The notes beneath the pieces were generated by a model. That model saw only the letters and a list, made by a program, of their open reading frames with translations. It was not told where the DNA came from and searched no databases. The translations under genes and the position numbers were made by a program. A stretch of DNA of 64,000 nt from Grammothele lineata (lineage: Eukaryota > Basidiomycota > Agaricomycetes > Polyporales > Polyporaceae), in assembly GCA_002150815.3 (NCBI GenBank), contig NDFF03000057.1, positions 186,001 through 250,000 on the forward strand, in the 5' to 3' direction. Every line of letters begins with the position of its first letter. The stretch's first letter is position 1. Of the stretch, positions 1 to 12,128 are shown piece by piece.

Positions 1-2
1 AG

Positions 3-1370
3 AAGAGCGCGCCAGTCCCTGATAGCGAGAAACCGAAATACAACGAGAAGCCCGCGCGGCACTGGTGCGACCACAATCCAATGCTACATTACACGTACCT
101 GACTTTCGTGAATGATAGGGACAATTTTTACAAGGCGAATGCTGACAACTTCTTCCGGAATAGAAAATGGTCATCACTAGCCGTCTATCCTAAATTCCCA
201 TGACTGACAGCTACCAGCATACAGGCTTCATCTAGAGTTTCCGGAGCTCAAAGATGCGGCTGAGCCTGATGTAACGATCTGGTCATCCACGTTTCCGCGC
301 TCTGATCAACATACTTCAGGCAGGCCCAATGACAGTCGCTGAGCTTGGTTGCGGTGTGTCCATGATGATATTCCCTCAGATTGACAGGTCTTAAACATTT
401 ACAGGTGCTGGAAACGCGGTGTTTCCTTTACTATCCGCCAACCAGAACCCCGATCTTCACCTGTATGCGTATGACTATGCCTCGCATGCCATAAAGCTGG
501 TACAAGTATGCGCGCTGCTCGTCCGATTTGACCGAAATCCTACTAACCTACTCTCTAGAATAATCCCCTCTATACGTCACCACCCGTCGGTACCATCCAA
601 GCGGCGGTATGGGACCTCACTTCGCCTACCTTACCTCCAGGTTTGGAACCGGAAAGCGTAGACATCATCGTCCTCATCTTCGTACTCAGCGCGTTACACC
701 CCGCCGAATGGGCGAACGCCGTCAACAACGTCCACAAGGTACAAATCCTTTCCCCCTGTGATGTTCCTCACGAACTAACTCGAGGCGACTGTAGCTTCTA
801 AAACCCGGCGGTCGGGTCCTCGTGCGCGACTATGGACGGTATGACCTCACACAGCTCCGCTTCAAGGGTGGTCGGTTGCTCGACGATAACTTCTACATCC
901 GCGGAGACAAGACACGCGTCTACTTCTTCGAACTTGGTAAACCCTTCTCTTCTATACGCCAGCTAAGATCTCACCAGATATTTGCAGATGAGCTCTCTCT
1001 GCTGTTCACCGGCTCGCCCGCCCCCGCCGCCTCAAGAGAGTCAAGACCGGTCCAGGTTATTGACGAGACTGACGAGCCCGAAGCCAGTCAATCCACCCCT
1101 CTCGCCTCCCCCGAGCCCTCTGGGGCGAACACCCCTATCTTTGCCGAACTGAACGCCTCGACACCCGAGTCAGTCGCTCCGGAACGTCTTCTCCTGACGA
1201 AATCGGGCGCGATCCACCCAATCTTGGCCGGCTCGCCCGCACCGAAGGAGGGCGTACATCCGCTCTTCGGCATAGAGCAGCTCGGCGTCGACCGTAGGCT
1301 CATTGTGAACAGGAAGCGGCAGCTGAAGATGTACAGGGTATGGATGCAAGGAAAGTTCAGGAAGTTGTAA
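3..1370 (+). CDS. TRM140: tRNA N(3)-methylcytidine methyltransferase (METTL2/6/8, Trm140 type), 5' end cut off by window
   Basis: This SAM-dependent methyltransferase should form 3-methylcytidine at position 32 of tRNAs. Seven exons fit in phase: 3-169, 225-270, 320-353, 405-505, 559-738, 795-936 and 988-1370, all with GT-AG introns. The protein shows the family entry motif [15 protein letters not shown], then HLEFPEL, the SAM-binding motif [17 protein letters not shown], the [11 protein letters not shown] segment, VLSALHP, and [17 protein letters not shown]. The end, [20 protein letters not shown], is the highly conserved C-terminus of the family. An insertion of roughly 90 Pro/Ser/Ala-rich residues (about 1010-1260) separates the catalytic core from that tail. 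The start codon lies left of the window. The next gene is convergent, 387 bases away. Family assignment is firm; which paralogue (Trm140 or Trm141 type) is not decided. Confidence 0.88.
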
Positions 1371-1756
1371 ATGTGCGAATGTGCCCTTACGCTCGTACAT
1401 GACATCATCTCGTAATGCTTGTAGAGCGTAATGGAGACCTTGCGACAACAGGTCTGTCGGTGTGACGTAACGTAAAACCTGAGCCTCTACAGTTGTGAGC
1501 TCAACTTCGTCGAAACGTTAGCGCCGCACTCTAGGGACAGTATATACTGGGCGGTGTTCCTGCGTTCGATAAGTTTGATCACAAACCGAATTGTTCAAGT
1601 CAAATACTGAGCAATGATCGGTGGTATGGTGACATTGCCGCACTCGTGATGAGACACACAAGCCTTCAATTAGGGAATAGCACATGATTGGACATAACAG
1701 ACTTCGAGAGGACGCAGTCTGACGCCACGATGGTGGCGGAGGTGCTGTTCCGAATC
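1371..1756. other. intergenic, convergent 3' ends
   Basis: This stretch lies between the stop codons of two convergent genes. I see no coding pattern, RNA gene or repeat in it. Confidence 0.6.
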
Positions 1757-4407
1757 CTAGTCGCAGGCAGGCAATGGGACACCCGGCTTCGTGTACGTTA
1801 TCCTTCTCACTGGATGCAAGTACACTATCCCATCACGGACACAATTGTCCGTGTCAGTGATGCCGTGCCTGCAGCCAAAACATCACGTTAAGGACGGGCA
1901 CCAACTATAGTGAAATGCGCAGAAGACTCACGCATCCTTCAGATGTATGCTAACGGCTTCGGAAGAGGTTGATTCCCAATCGGCACACAGCGAACATATC
2001 CACACGTCTGCCGCTTCCCGCACAAGTTCCTGCCAGGACCACGACCCCGTTCGTATTTTCGAGGCGAGTTTTGGAACATGAGCTTCCTTCTCTAGCTCGA
2101 GAACCGCCGCCAGCTGTGGCTGCGGGACCAATGCCCAAGACGCTTGATGATCACGCGACGTACTATGGATGAGCTACGAACTATCAGTATGTACCCCGGT
2201 GAATACTAGAATGAATGCTTACCGCTGCTCTCCACGTGTAGGCCTTGACTACCGGGCGCAAACCTTTCTTGTGCTCGCGCTCACAGGCCTTGCACGTGAG
2301 CCGGTCCTCACATGCGTCGGCACTTGTGAGCGTCGCATCCCCGGGGGAAAACCCAAGCTTGCGCAAGATCGTCGTAAGCCGCTCCATGAATCTAGCGGTG
2401 TCGTCCTTGCCCGTCGACGTCGAAGCATAGCCATAGCTATTCTTGTACACCAGAGAAAGATCAAATGGACGCATTTCTTCCATCTTGTCATGTCGCTTCA
2501 TAAAAGCGTGCACGGTCTTGCCGCACGACCGCCCGTACGGGCTCCAATACACACAGCCGTGTAATAGGATCTCATGAGCACCAAAGCATACTTCACGACA
2601 ATGATCACACCAGACTGTAGCCAGGGCGAGATCAACAGGGTCCAGATGCACTGGTACCTTGATCACATGGCGGCGGAGATAATTTGCGATATGCTTGCGG
2701 AGGCACTCCTTTGTCTCCCGCCACCAGCTCGACACGACCTTTGGAAGAATGGCAACGAAGTCGCCAAGGGAAATTTTGCGGTCTACCGGGGCATAGATGA
2801 GATCCTTGCAAGGCTGAGCTATGGCTAACTCGATGAAGGGAGGATGAAGGTCGTTCTCTGGCCTCCGCGGAACTGTCTGGTAGTGTTGGATAATTGCCTT
2901 CTCGAGGGTCTGGAGGCGCTCCCAAGCCAGCTGTCCCGCAAGCATCTTCTTGCGCGTACGATGCAACAGGTCAGACACGGCAAGGCGTGCTTCCTTGTAG
3001 TCTGCAGGAAAGGACGCGTTCAGAAAATACCCGCGATCGCCCAATGTCACGAGTTTGAATACGACCTTCTGCTGTGAGCTCGGAAGGCTGCCACGTTTTG
3101 GGAGCTAGCACCTTCAACTCTTCCAACCTTTTCTTTCGGAGATGAGATACTTCTTTTCTCCAGCCTTCGTTGCTTAATTGTTCAAGAAACCTAGAATGTG
3201 GAGTATCAGAATAGTGCGTTTTCAGACGAGACTATCGCCAGTGACGAAACGCACGTTTCAAATCTTGATCTACACTTCTCTATGTGTCGACGCTCAAGGC
3301 ATGAAGCCCTCGTATGGGAATTCCAGTATTCACATTCATCAGCCAGCTGCCCATGGCAATGAGAATACGCAAACAGATCAAAAGACAACAACTTCATACT
3401 TTGACCTGCTCCTTTGCTCGGAGTTCGTACGCGGTGATAACTTTCTGTTGGGCTTCTTCAAGTTCTGTGGCTTCGATATTATTTGCGATACCTTCTTTCT
3501 CTGTAGCTTTATATTCGGCAATGAATCTATCGACGTCAGATCTCAGAAACCTATCAAGCGCGGAGCAAGCCACGGCAAGTCAGAGGCTACGCGAGACTAT
3601 AGTGATATAGGCTAGAATACGCGCCTTGCTCCTCCATTGCCGTACCACGGCGCGAAGAGACCTTCTTCGCTCTCCCATTCTATGCCCTCCAAGAGCTCCA
3701 AAGCACGGTCTTCCTTGTATGTCCTGCAGCACATCAGATTTGGACGTCATGAGGGGCTCAACAGGAGTTGGGAGACATACATTCGTATCAAGCAGCGAGG
3801 GCAGTAACGCTTCAGCCACATGAATTGCACCAGTTCCGTGTGACCGCCGCAATTCTAAACGTACGTTTGAGCATAAAAGTTCAGCATGGGAGCATTGATA
3901 GACTATCTCACATGGCAGCAAGGCGCATATAACAGGTGGTAGAATGAGGGTTCGCTCATCCACTCTGGGCGCTTAGGAAGGTTTTCTTCTTTCCCAACGT
4001 TCTTTATCGCGGCGTTCCAGATGAACTGTACACGACGGCTCAGAAGGAAGTCGCGGAACGACTTGCATGTCCGAATAAGACTACATAAGTCCTCGGGGTT
4101 GAGCCGATTGAAAATCTGGTACAGGTGTGACATTTGTAAAGGCAGACCGTCGGGCACGGTCAGAGTAATGCAATGGAACATGAAGGACAATGAACCATAC
4201 CTCCAAAAATATATCCTGCGGTACGCTCAGCATCTTCCCGGTGGATCGTGCGGTGAATGGCTCCTTCATATCATTCGAGAGGGCTGTGGGCAGTGAGGAG
4301 CCAACTCCCAGACTCGCCGAGTGCGTAACACTAGTGCTAATACTAGGCTGCATCGTCGCCTGGGGTATGTCCTTCGCCCTTTTTCTGGACCTAGTCTGAG
4401 GGGCCAT
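1757..4407 (-). CDS. F-box protein with zinc-binding cysteine/histidine clusters (copy A)
   Basis: The first exon begins with ATG at 4407 (MAPQTRSRKRAK, a basic nuclear-type start) and reaches the F-box: VPQDIFLE, a short intron, then IFNRLNPEDLCSLIRTCKSF. After WMSEPSFYHLLYAPCCH another intron leads to a CG...RYCPRC cluster, a likely zinc-binding knuckle. The long exon near 2184-3050 carries further CxxC and H pairs (WCDHC, CKAC) and ends in a WICSLCADW...HLKDA segment. The last exon, after an intron, contains HGITDTDNCVRDGIVYLHP and stops at 1757. The same layout recurs in the tandem genes at 37.7-40.3 and 40.8-43.4 kb, from which this copy is clearly diverged. F-box proteins usually recruit targets to SCF ubiquitin ligases; the substrate is unknown. 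Some internal exon borders (3.1-3.9 kb) are unresolved. Confidence 0.68.
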
Positions 4408-4792
4408 GCGGAGAGAAAGCGATGTATGAGCTCTAGGATGGTGTGGCGAAAACGAGACGTGATAGCGCTAGGGACAGCGACGTACCGGCGTCAAGCGCGA
4501 GTTGTGTTGGACATGATGTTCATGTTTGCGCGCCGTCGCCAACGACATACGCGACTTAGTCACGGGTCGGGATGTAGCGGCACATGATCGAGTTCAGCAT
4601 CTTTCAAAAGTTCAGGTGATAAGTTCAGAGCCTGAGAAAACCAAATCGTATGTGTTCGTCAAGTGTATTTCGTGATATTATGCATACGGAAAAGAACTAG
4701 GAAACATGACAACGAGAGTGTATAGTGGACAACGTGCCACGGTGATGCAGAAGAAACACAGACAGGAGAATGAGATTACCATCCTCAGGCGT
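4408..4792. other. intergenic
   Basis: Upstream region of the F-box gene and 3' region of the next minus-strand gene. No feature recognised. Confidence 0.5.
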
Positions 4793-6319
4793 TCAGAACA
4801 ACTCCTCCCTCGGACCGCCAGAACCCATCCTCTCCGAGAACTGCGAGCTGAACCCAACCCATCGGTCGCCCGTCGACGGCGAACGCGTGGCACTGGCCAG
4901 GTCGAACCAATCCGAGCTGCCCGAGCCGAAGTCGGAGTCTTCATCCGACTCGAACCCGCTGGTTGAGGGCGCCCGGGAGTGAGCCCGGCTCCAGGCATTA
5001 TGGAACTCGAGATCCGAAAGTGGCGTCGAAAGTGGTGAGTCCGGGGCCGGGGGATGCCAGGATGAGGACGGACTTGCGAAAGAGGCTGAGAAGTCGAGGG
5101 TGGGCAAGACGAACGACTGCGCCGGGTCGATGACAGTGGTTCCCGCTGCCGCGCCCCAGCTCGCGTCGAGGCCCGACAGCCCGGAAAGGCGCACGTCGGG
5201 TTGAGCAAACTCGGCTTCCGATTCGTCGACCGACGAGAGTGCGTCAAGGGCTGCGTCCATCTCGGCTTGCACCGCGGGTTCCTCATCAGGTCGCACCTCT
5301 TCAAGGACGCACCATCCCGAGCCTGCTTCGCCGAGGATGCCGCGCACCTTGTTTGCTGTCCACCCTTCGAAGCGAACCTCGAGGACCGTACAGAGCCCAC
5401 TTGGATCTCCGCGGGCATCGCAGTGAACACTGGGATCGTCGAAGACTCGCGCCGCGTCAAGGCGCGCGAAGATAGTCGACACCCGGAGGGCATGTGTGCC
5501 GTGTGATGCATGCAGTGACGCGATCACACTCAAAGGTAAGAGCGGATGCGCGGACGAGGTTGCTGGGGGATTGAGTGAGAGTGGGAGACGAGACGTCGGT
5601 GTCGGCGCGAGAGGAATGAGAAGATAGGTGACGACCTCGGGGACGGAGGCGGCGGGGAAGTAGTGCTCGAGCTCCTCCTCCTGGGTCTCCGCGGTATTCT
5701 CGACGGGCGCGGGCACAACGTTGATCGAAACGGGGCGGAGAGGGGCCTTTGCCTTCTTCGCAGCCTTCGCTGCACGCTGCGCCTTGTACTTCTCCAGGCG
5801 CATACGCTCCCTCTCTTCTTCAATGCGAATGTTCCAATCTGCCTCGTTGAAAGCGCGCGCGTACACGGGCACGTTCTCGATGAGGTGTTGGAAGATGGGG
5901 CGACCAGAGGAGAAGTTGCGAGCGGTGCCTAGGCCGACCTGTGCGACATGCCGTGGCACCGCGGGCGCACGGGGTAGAAAGGGGACCGCAAGGGGCTTGG
6001 AAAGGATGTGCCGCGCAGGCCCGGAGAGCCGTTGTTGAATCGAGGGCATCCGCGCACCATGGACATGGAAGGCCCCAGATGCTGCGCCAGAGGTGTGGAC
6101 GGGCGCGCGCAACGTACCAGGGGTTGTGAGGTGCGCGAAGAATCGCGAGACGAGTGTGCGTGCATTCCTGAAGGCGGTCTGCGCGGTTGTTGAATGGGCC
6201 GTTGGCCTGGGTACAGAGGCAGGGATGTGTATAGAGCGCGAGGATTGGCCACCACCAGGTGGGAATAGATGGGCTTGCGTGCCCTTGAGGGCTCGCAAGC
6301 CGGTCGATGCGAGTTGCAT
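4793..6319 (-). CDS. conserved fungal protein of unknown function, single exon, possible mitochondrial leader
   Basis: This is an intron-free frame of 508 residues from the ATG at 6319. An ATG at 6631 would add 104 residues, but the stretch after 6319 (MQLASTGLRALKGTQ..., rich in R, S and A, few acids) is a better natural start and resembles an import leader. Residues about 134-162 hold the strongest motif, RNFSSGRPIFQHLIENVP followed by ARAFNEADW. It is followed by a basic, coiled-coil-like helix (EEERERMRLEKYKAQRAAKAAKK). The C-terminal half is acidic and Ser/Pro-rich, with DESEAEF and ESDEDSDFGSGSSDWFDLA near the end. I recall similar ascomycete proteins carrying the automatic label casein kinase II beta 2 subunit, which nothing in the sequence justifies (no CK2-beta zinc ribbon). 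Function unknown. Confidence 0.62.
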   Translation of the reverse strand: MQLASTGLRALKGTQAHLFPPGGGQSSRSIHIPASVPRPTAHSTTAQTAFRNARTLVSRFFAHLTTPGTLRAPVHTSGAASGAFHVHGARMPSIQQRLSGPARHILSKPLAVPFLPRAPAVPRHVAQVGLGTARNFSSGRPIFQHLIENVPVYARAFNEADWNIRIEEERERMRLEKYKAQRAAKAAKKAKAPLRPVSINVVPAPVENTAETQEEELEHYFPAASVPEVVTYLLIPLAPTPTSRLPLSLNPPATSSAHPLLPLSVIASLHASHGTHALRVSTIFARLDAARVFDDPSVHCDARGDPSGLCTVLEVRFEGWTANKVRGILGEAGSGWCVLEEVRPDEEPAVQAEMDAALDALSSVDESEAEFAQPDVRLSGLSGLDASWGAAAGTTVIDPAQSFVLPTLDFSASFASPSSSWHPPAPDSPLSTPLSDLEFHNAWSRAHSRAPSTSGFESDEDSDFGSGSSDWFDLASATRSPSTGDRWVGFSSQFSERMGSGGPREELF

Positions 6320-8271
6320 CGTGGAACGCAAAAAATTACGTTCACGAGGCAGAGACGGTGGTGGTAGCGGACAGAGTTGTAAGGGATCGTCAGGAGTCGG
6401 CGCGGAATGGATAAGCACCGAGGCCGGAAGGCTGCGCGTTCCGTCGGCCGCTCCGCCTTCGGCATTCCCCGCTCCTCCTAATCCTGTGCGGCTACGTGAA
6501 ATGACGTCATTCTGGTACTGGACCAGCACCGGGTGGTAGGCTGCCAGTGAGTCGCTAAGTTCAACTAGTTCAAGTGAAGCTTCAACGACAATACCATCAT
6601 CGTGACCATCGTAGGAACTTGCAAATACCAAGCTCCCAGAGACCTATACAAGCTAACGATTGCCTAGTGTGAAGTAGTTGCGGCTACTAGGTGGCCCTCA
6701 GCGAAGGCCAGTAATCCGAGGTCATAGAACGCGATGGCAGACTCATGATTACAGGGATTGAGGACCGGAATCTGCTTCTCAAATAGCGGGTTGAACTGAA
6801 GTGCTCTAAGGTGGCCAAACGGGTTTGTTAGGTTAGTCATTTCGTGTTAACGGGCTTTTGGTCAGCTTTGTGATTAAGGCGCTGCTAGATGCATGCGCCA
6901 AGTATACGCGCAGCGGTGCATCATGTCAGTTCGGCAAGCCGCTGGATACTAACCACTAATCATCTAAATTTGCATCACGACTTCGATGTGTTCCAACAAA
7001 CCACATCTTAGCCAGTCCTGAGTCATCAAGGTTGATCTTGAACCTGCTGGGGTACTTGTACGTTATAGTACCTAAACGTTGCCAGCCTTAAAGTTTAAGT
7101 CGCACCGTAGTGGGTCTCGGAACAATCCTCCACATTTCAAGTATCAGCTGAGCATGATGCTGGCAAAAACCTTCCCTCCCGTCCGTGCTTACGGGTTACT
7201 AGAGCTCTAAGGCCGAAAGGCCACCGATTACGCCGACGCGACGAGTAACATCGCAACGACTTGCGTCATCCCATCGTTCCGGGCCACTGGCGGACCTTGA
7301 AGCTCAACGTCAACACACACACAGAAGGCCTGCAAGATCCTAGTCCCGCTCATCATCCGGGCCACCCATATGCCTCAGGACCTACCCAAACCCCGGCCGG
7401 ACATCCAGTCAGACCCTGTATGCCCTCCCGACCGGGGAGCCCGCCGAACCCCTCCGCCTCCCCCGGGCCGCAACAAATCCGGATGACCTCACCGCCCTCC
7501 CCCACACCGCGCCCTCTGCCGCCCTCCTCCGGGGTCCTCGTCCGCGCCGCGCGCACCTCTACGCTCTTGGCGTAATAGCCCTCCCTCCGAGGCCCGAGGG
7601 CCTTCCCATCGCGGACTTGTTGGTCCAGCCTGAGGCCATCCCCGGCCGAGAGCCCGACGGGTGTTCGACCGCGATGGCTGTGCGGCGGCGGTGCTGCGAG
7701 GCGGGATGCGCGTTCGAAAGCCCGTGCGAGTCGGGGAGTGTCCGGGTGTAGCGGACATGGGGGGATCAAAGGTCAGCGCCCCTACGCAGTCAATTTCGGG
7801 TGAGGACGGAATACGAGACGCAGCCCGTGCGCCATAGGGCTTTCGGAGAGATCTGCCTGCCTGCGTAGTAGATGGGGTAACTGGTCTAGTTCGTGGCTGA
7901 ACGCCTCCCGTGCAGTAATCAAGGGCACAGGCAGGCGCGGGGGTAATACTACATACATAGAGCGATAGCTCGGCGGCATTCTGGCTTCCTAGTGTCGACG
8001 TCGTCAGCTTACAGTCGCGAGCGGGTAGGGATGTGGATCCTGGGCACGTATTAGACGGGAATGGTCGAGGGGCGCACGTAATGTAGGTGGGGCGGCTGGA
8101 GAGGTATTAGATGAAGACAGATGAGCGAGTCGAGAGGACTGGTCATGAGGAACGGAAGCAAACTCGAGAGCGAGACAACAACGAAGAAACGATCTGAGAA
8201 GCTAAGACAAACACGTACGAAAAACAACACCTCCGCCTCCACCTCCACCGTACTCCGACCCTCCTCTCCCC
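6320..8271. other. intergenic, no supportable gene
   Basis: About 2 kb between two minus-strand genes. The left 300 bases are probably 5' leader of the gene ending at 4793. The stretch 7260-7770 is open on both strands because of its GC content, with proline/arginine-rich translations that match nothing I know. No repeat or RNA gene seen. Confidence 0.5.
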
Positions 8272-11200
8272 TCAGAACTGCGGAAACGTATCCACCGAGC
8301 TCCCGAACGGGCCCGCGTTCGCCGGCTCGTGGCGGAACACGCTCCCCTGCGCGTCCCCGACGGGAAAGAAGCCCGTCTCGCGCATGAGCGACGTCCACTG
8401 CTCGCCGAGCTCCCCTGGGGCGAAGGACGAGCCGTCGAACAGGCCCGTCGACAGCTCCGGCATTCCCAGCGGGCCTGTGCCGGACCCTGCCCCTGCGTTT
8501 TGCCCGAAGAAGAGCGCGGCGCCTGCGCTCCCTGGGGGGAGCACGTTCAGGAATTGTAGGGGGTCGCCCTGCGGCAGTGACTGCTGCTGGGACGAGGACG
8601 GGCCAGTGACGCCCCCATTCGAGAGCCCGCTCGCAAGCGGTGGGGCAAACGGCGACGTCGCGGCCGTCGGAGAGGTGAATAGCGACCCCCCGGGCTGCTG
8701 TTGCTGCTGCACGTCCGCCGTGCCGCCCATGATGGTGTCCATAGCCATCGGTGACTGCGCGTTCGCAACTTGGTGCTGGCCCTGCGCCTGAGCGTTGATG
8801 ACGGAGATCGACGCTGCAGAGGGGAAGAGCGAGAGGTACTCCATCAAGGACGGGTGCACGCCGTCCATCTGCTCCTCGACGTTGTGCGGGAGCGACACGC
8901 CGTCGTCGCTGGGCGTCGACGCCGTCCGCGGGCTCGACACCGACGCGCCCGCGTTTGGGGCCGGGGTCGAGCTCGTCGATACCGGGGTCGCAGCCGTGGA
9001 GGACGCATCCCCAGTGGAGGCGCTGCGCGGCTTCGCGAGGTGCGCCAGGTTCTTGGGACGCCGGCGGGAGAGGAACTTGTTCGTCATGACGCGGGTCTGG
9101 CCGCCGAAGATGGCGAGCTCGTCCTGGAACTGATCCTCGGGCCCGATGCGGAGCTGGATGTCGAGCGAGGGCGACATGTGTCGGTTACGGTACTCGTTGA
9201 ACGCGTGCAGCGCCTTCTCCTTCAGGTTGCGCAGGATCGGCTGGGGCAGGCAAACGCAAGCGCGCGATCGAGGTCAATTCAGCAGCGGGCGTTGGATACC
9301 GGATACACAGCAGATTTCAGGATGTGGCGTGAGTGCGGGAAACATCGCGGGGACAAGGGGGCAAGAACGCACCAAGGCCTGCCTCGCGCGGAGGCTCAGC
9401 TGAGCACCGCGCTCAAAGAAGTCGACCGCGAGGTCCAAGTCCGTGAGCGCGCTCGGGGCCATCGTCGCGTTGGGTGACCGCGTGACGGTGCTCCCCAGGA
9501 TCACCTGTGTCGTGTCGAGACGAGATTGGATCAGCACCCGAAGGGAAGGCAACTTTGTGGGACGGAGTGCGGATACTGACCGCCGCCGAGAACGCGTGCG
9601 TCCACATGCCCCAGAAACGGCTGCACAGCTCCGGGCTATTGATTCGTAGAAAAAGAGGAAGTGAAGGGCACGGGAGCAAGAGTGAAAGTTAGACTTTCGC
9701 ATGGATTTCCAGGGACGGAGATGAGGCACCTTCGATTCCAATGGTGGAGGAAGCTACGGAGCAGAATAGAAGCGCAGCGATTCGCTGCGAGGAAAGACGG
9801 CGCGTACGGGCTCGCTAGAGGGTTTGTCGGGTTGTCCAGGAGCGCCTGAGCGAAGAATGTCCGATGGATATGGATCATGGCTAATAGAAGGCAAGGAACA
9901 GAATAAGCCGAGACTGCATATCCGTGTGGTGTTTTAACGCACAGATACTCCGGAAGTGAGACAAGAAGAATGATCGCAACACGACCGAGGGGTTGCTGTA
10001 ATTCGCTTCGTCCGGCCGGAGATACAGTCTCACGTTGGGCAACGTGGACTGCCGTATCTGGCGATCGTACTCCAGTACACGCGCATATGGCGGTGCTCTC
10101 GCGCCGACCATGCCGTCGAGGACGTTGCCAAACACATCGCGAAGGAATTCATGTCGGAACTGCCAGTCTGCGTGACAACATCGAAGAACATGAGGTGAGT
10201 CACGCGGAAGATAAATGGACGAAGAACGTGACTGACAGCCATTAAGGCTTGAACCGTCGTCGGGTGCCGAAAGTTCGTCGTCTTCGGGAAGCTCGCAGTC
10301 AACGTACGACGCTGCCAGGGAAGGTGGTCGGCCGAGCGACATGCACTGGGAAAAGTGAGCAGCGCCGTGACAACCATTAAGTGGAGGTCGCACGTACGTG
10401 TATCATTTCCAGACCACTGAGTTCCCAGAATAGATTCCGTCGCCTCTGTACGTACTTGGTGTCCAGGTTCCACTGCGCGCTGTCTCGATCTGGGGTGATT
10501 GTTGGGCGGTCAGGCGCATTCGGAATTGAGGACAAGGAAAATGGACGGACGTAATCCGACCTGCCGTTGGACAGGTCATTGAGCGATACGATGACGACAT
10601 AATTCTGTCTGGGACTTACGCTTTGGGCAATCTTCGCCGCAAGCGAGAGCACTCGCCATGCGCTCTCGAGCGAATACCGCGCAGTGCATAGACTCTGGTA
10701 CGCGCCCATCAGAACCAGCGCCTGCACGGTCTCGATCTCTTGCGAGTCGAAGACCTGGCGGAGCGAAAGGGCCGCCCTCCCCAGGCGATAGTACGTCTCC
10801 GCTTCGGCGCTGCACGGCGTTAATGTGAGGTCGACCAGAGCGCCCACTGCAAGGACGAAGAACAGCGCGGCGAGCAGGTGAGGATACTTGCCCTCGTCTT
10901 CCGGGCCTTCCCGGAAATAGCTGGTCTTTGTCGGGTCGTTTTTGCACTTATAGATAGGGACAAGGATGTCGTCAATGAGCTCATCGCGCTTGATGGGCCT
11001 TGTCCACCAAGACAGATGTTCGAGATACGTCTCGCATAACGCCCACGCGCGAGGCTGCGGGGGCAGCTGCGCTTCTAGTTTCTCTATGAGGGCATCTATG
11101 CCGTCCTCGATGATGGTGAGCGGGAAGGTAATGGCGACGTTGGCAATGTCAGCTTCGAGAAGGGGGACAGCCTCCGGCTCGTCGTCAATACCAGTGACCT

Positions 11201-12128
11201 GCACAGTGTGAGCGCGCAGAACTGCGCATGTGATCATCGAAGACTCACTGACAACATTGTCTGGAAGGAGCACGTTAACCACCCATATTCAGCGGACGCA
11301 TGCATATATGCATGTATACGGCGAGACGTACCTCTGAACCGGCTGAACGACCAAAATACTTCGACTCGCCATGCTCACCAAGGGTCAGTGTACCGAGCGC
11401 GTCGATGCTGCTGGACAACATGTCCCTCGTGTGCTCTTCGTCAACAGTCCGCCGCACTTCGGGGCCGAATTTAATGGACAGCAGCTCGTCACGAAGAAGC
11501 GGATGGCGTTCATGGGAAATCCCTGCCTGGAAGATGGCAAGGGCATCCTCCAGCTGCCGGATGCGTTCACTCATCTCCGAGATCTTGCGGTGCAGCTGGT
11601 CTGTATCGGCGAGGATAAATCTGTCCAAGACATGCGCGTATAGGCGTGTGCCAAGCGTGGCGGTCAGTAAAGTGGCCTCGTGATCGGAGATCTCGCGGGC
11701 GGGCAGATGGCTAGACTAGCCATCATTGTACGCCGAGCTAACGCGCTCACCTTGTTCCTTGGCCGGCAGATAAGCTCCCTGGAACGGTGGCAGAGATGAA
11801 AAATCCGAGTAAGTCGGGGTTCGAGGGACCCACGAAGTCCCGCAGAAGCACAAACATGCGCACCGTTGGGGCATATGGACGTGCACCCGCGGCGGACACA
11901 CGAGCCACAGGGGATCTTCTTGTCGCACTTAAGCTTCAATCTGCGGCCCGCAAGCGACGATCACGGGCGCGTGAGCAGCACATCCGCACGGCGTCGACGT
12001 GCGTGCGCGGGCTGGGAGGGTACGCACCGGCGGCACTCGGCACACGAAATCTCTCCCCTCGCGCGCTTTAGCTCGATCTCATCGTCGGTGCTGACTTTGC
12101 GTGAGTTCCGTCTTGGTTCCGCAGGCAT
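8272..12128 (-). CDS. Zn(2)Cys(6) fungal transcription factor (tandem copy 1)
   Basis: Exon 1 (12128-12028) and exon 2 (11940-11864) encode the zinc cluster: Cys at residues 29, 32, 39, 45, 48 and 57 in CAECRRLKLKCDKKIPCGSC plus RRGCTSICPN. Next come GSLSAGQGTRF, a short exon, and the dimerisation coiled coil LHRKISEMSERIRQLEDALA. The middle region (about 9900-11280) looks like the fungal-specific transcription factor domain (PF04082 type): YFGRSAGSE, AFFVLAVGALVDL, then a helical stretch ending WELSGLEM. The C-terminal exon (8272-9177 and just upstream) contains ILRNLKEKALHAFNEY and DELAIFGGQTRV, a long Gln/Ser/Gly-rich activation-type tail, and the end motif QWTSLMRETGFF. It is one of a same-strand tandem pair with 13983-17755. 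DNA targets are unknown. Roughly ten introns; borders in 9180-11280 are approximate. Confidence 0.85.

Noticed and set aside
4793..6631. Label casein kinase II beta subunit for the 508-residue protein
   Set aside because: The protein lacks the CK2-beta zinc ribbon and dimer interface. The label, remembered from automatic annotations, is not supported by the sequence.
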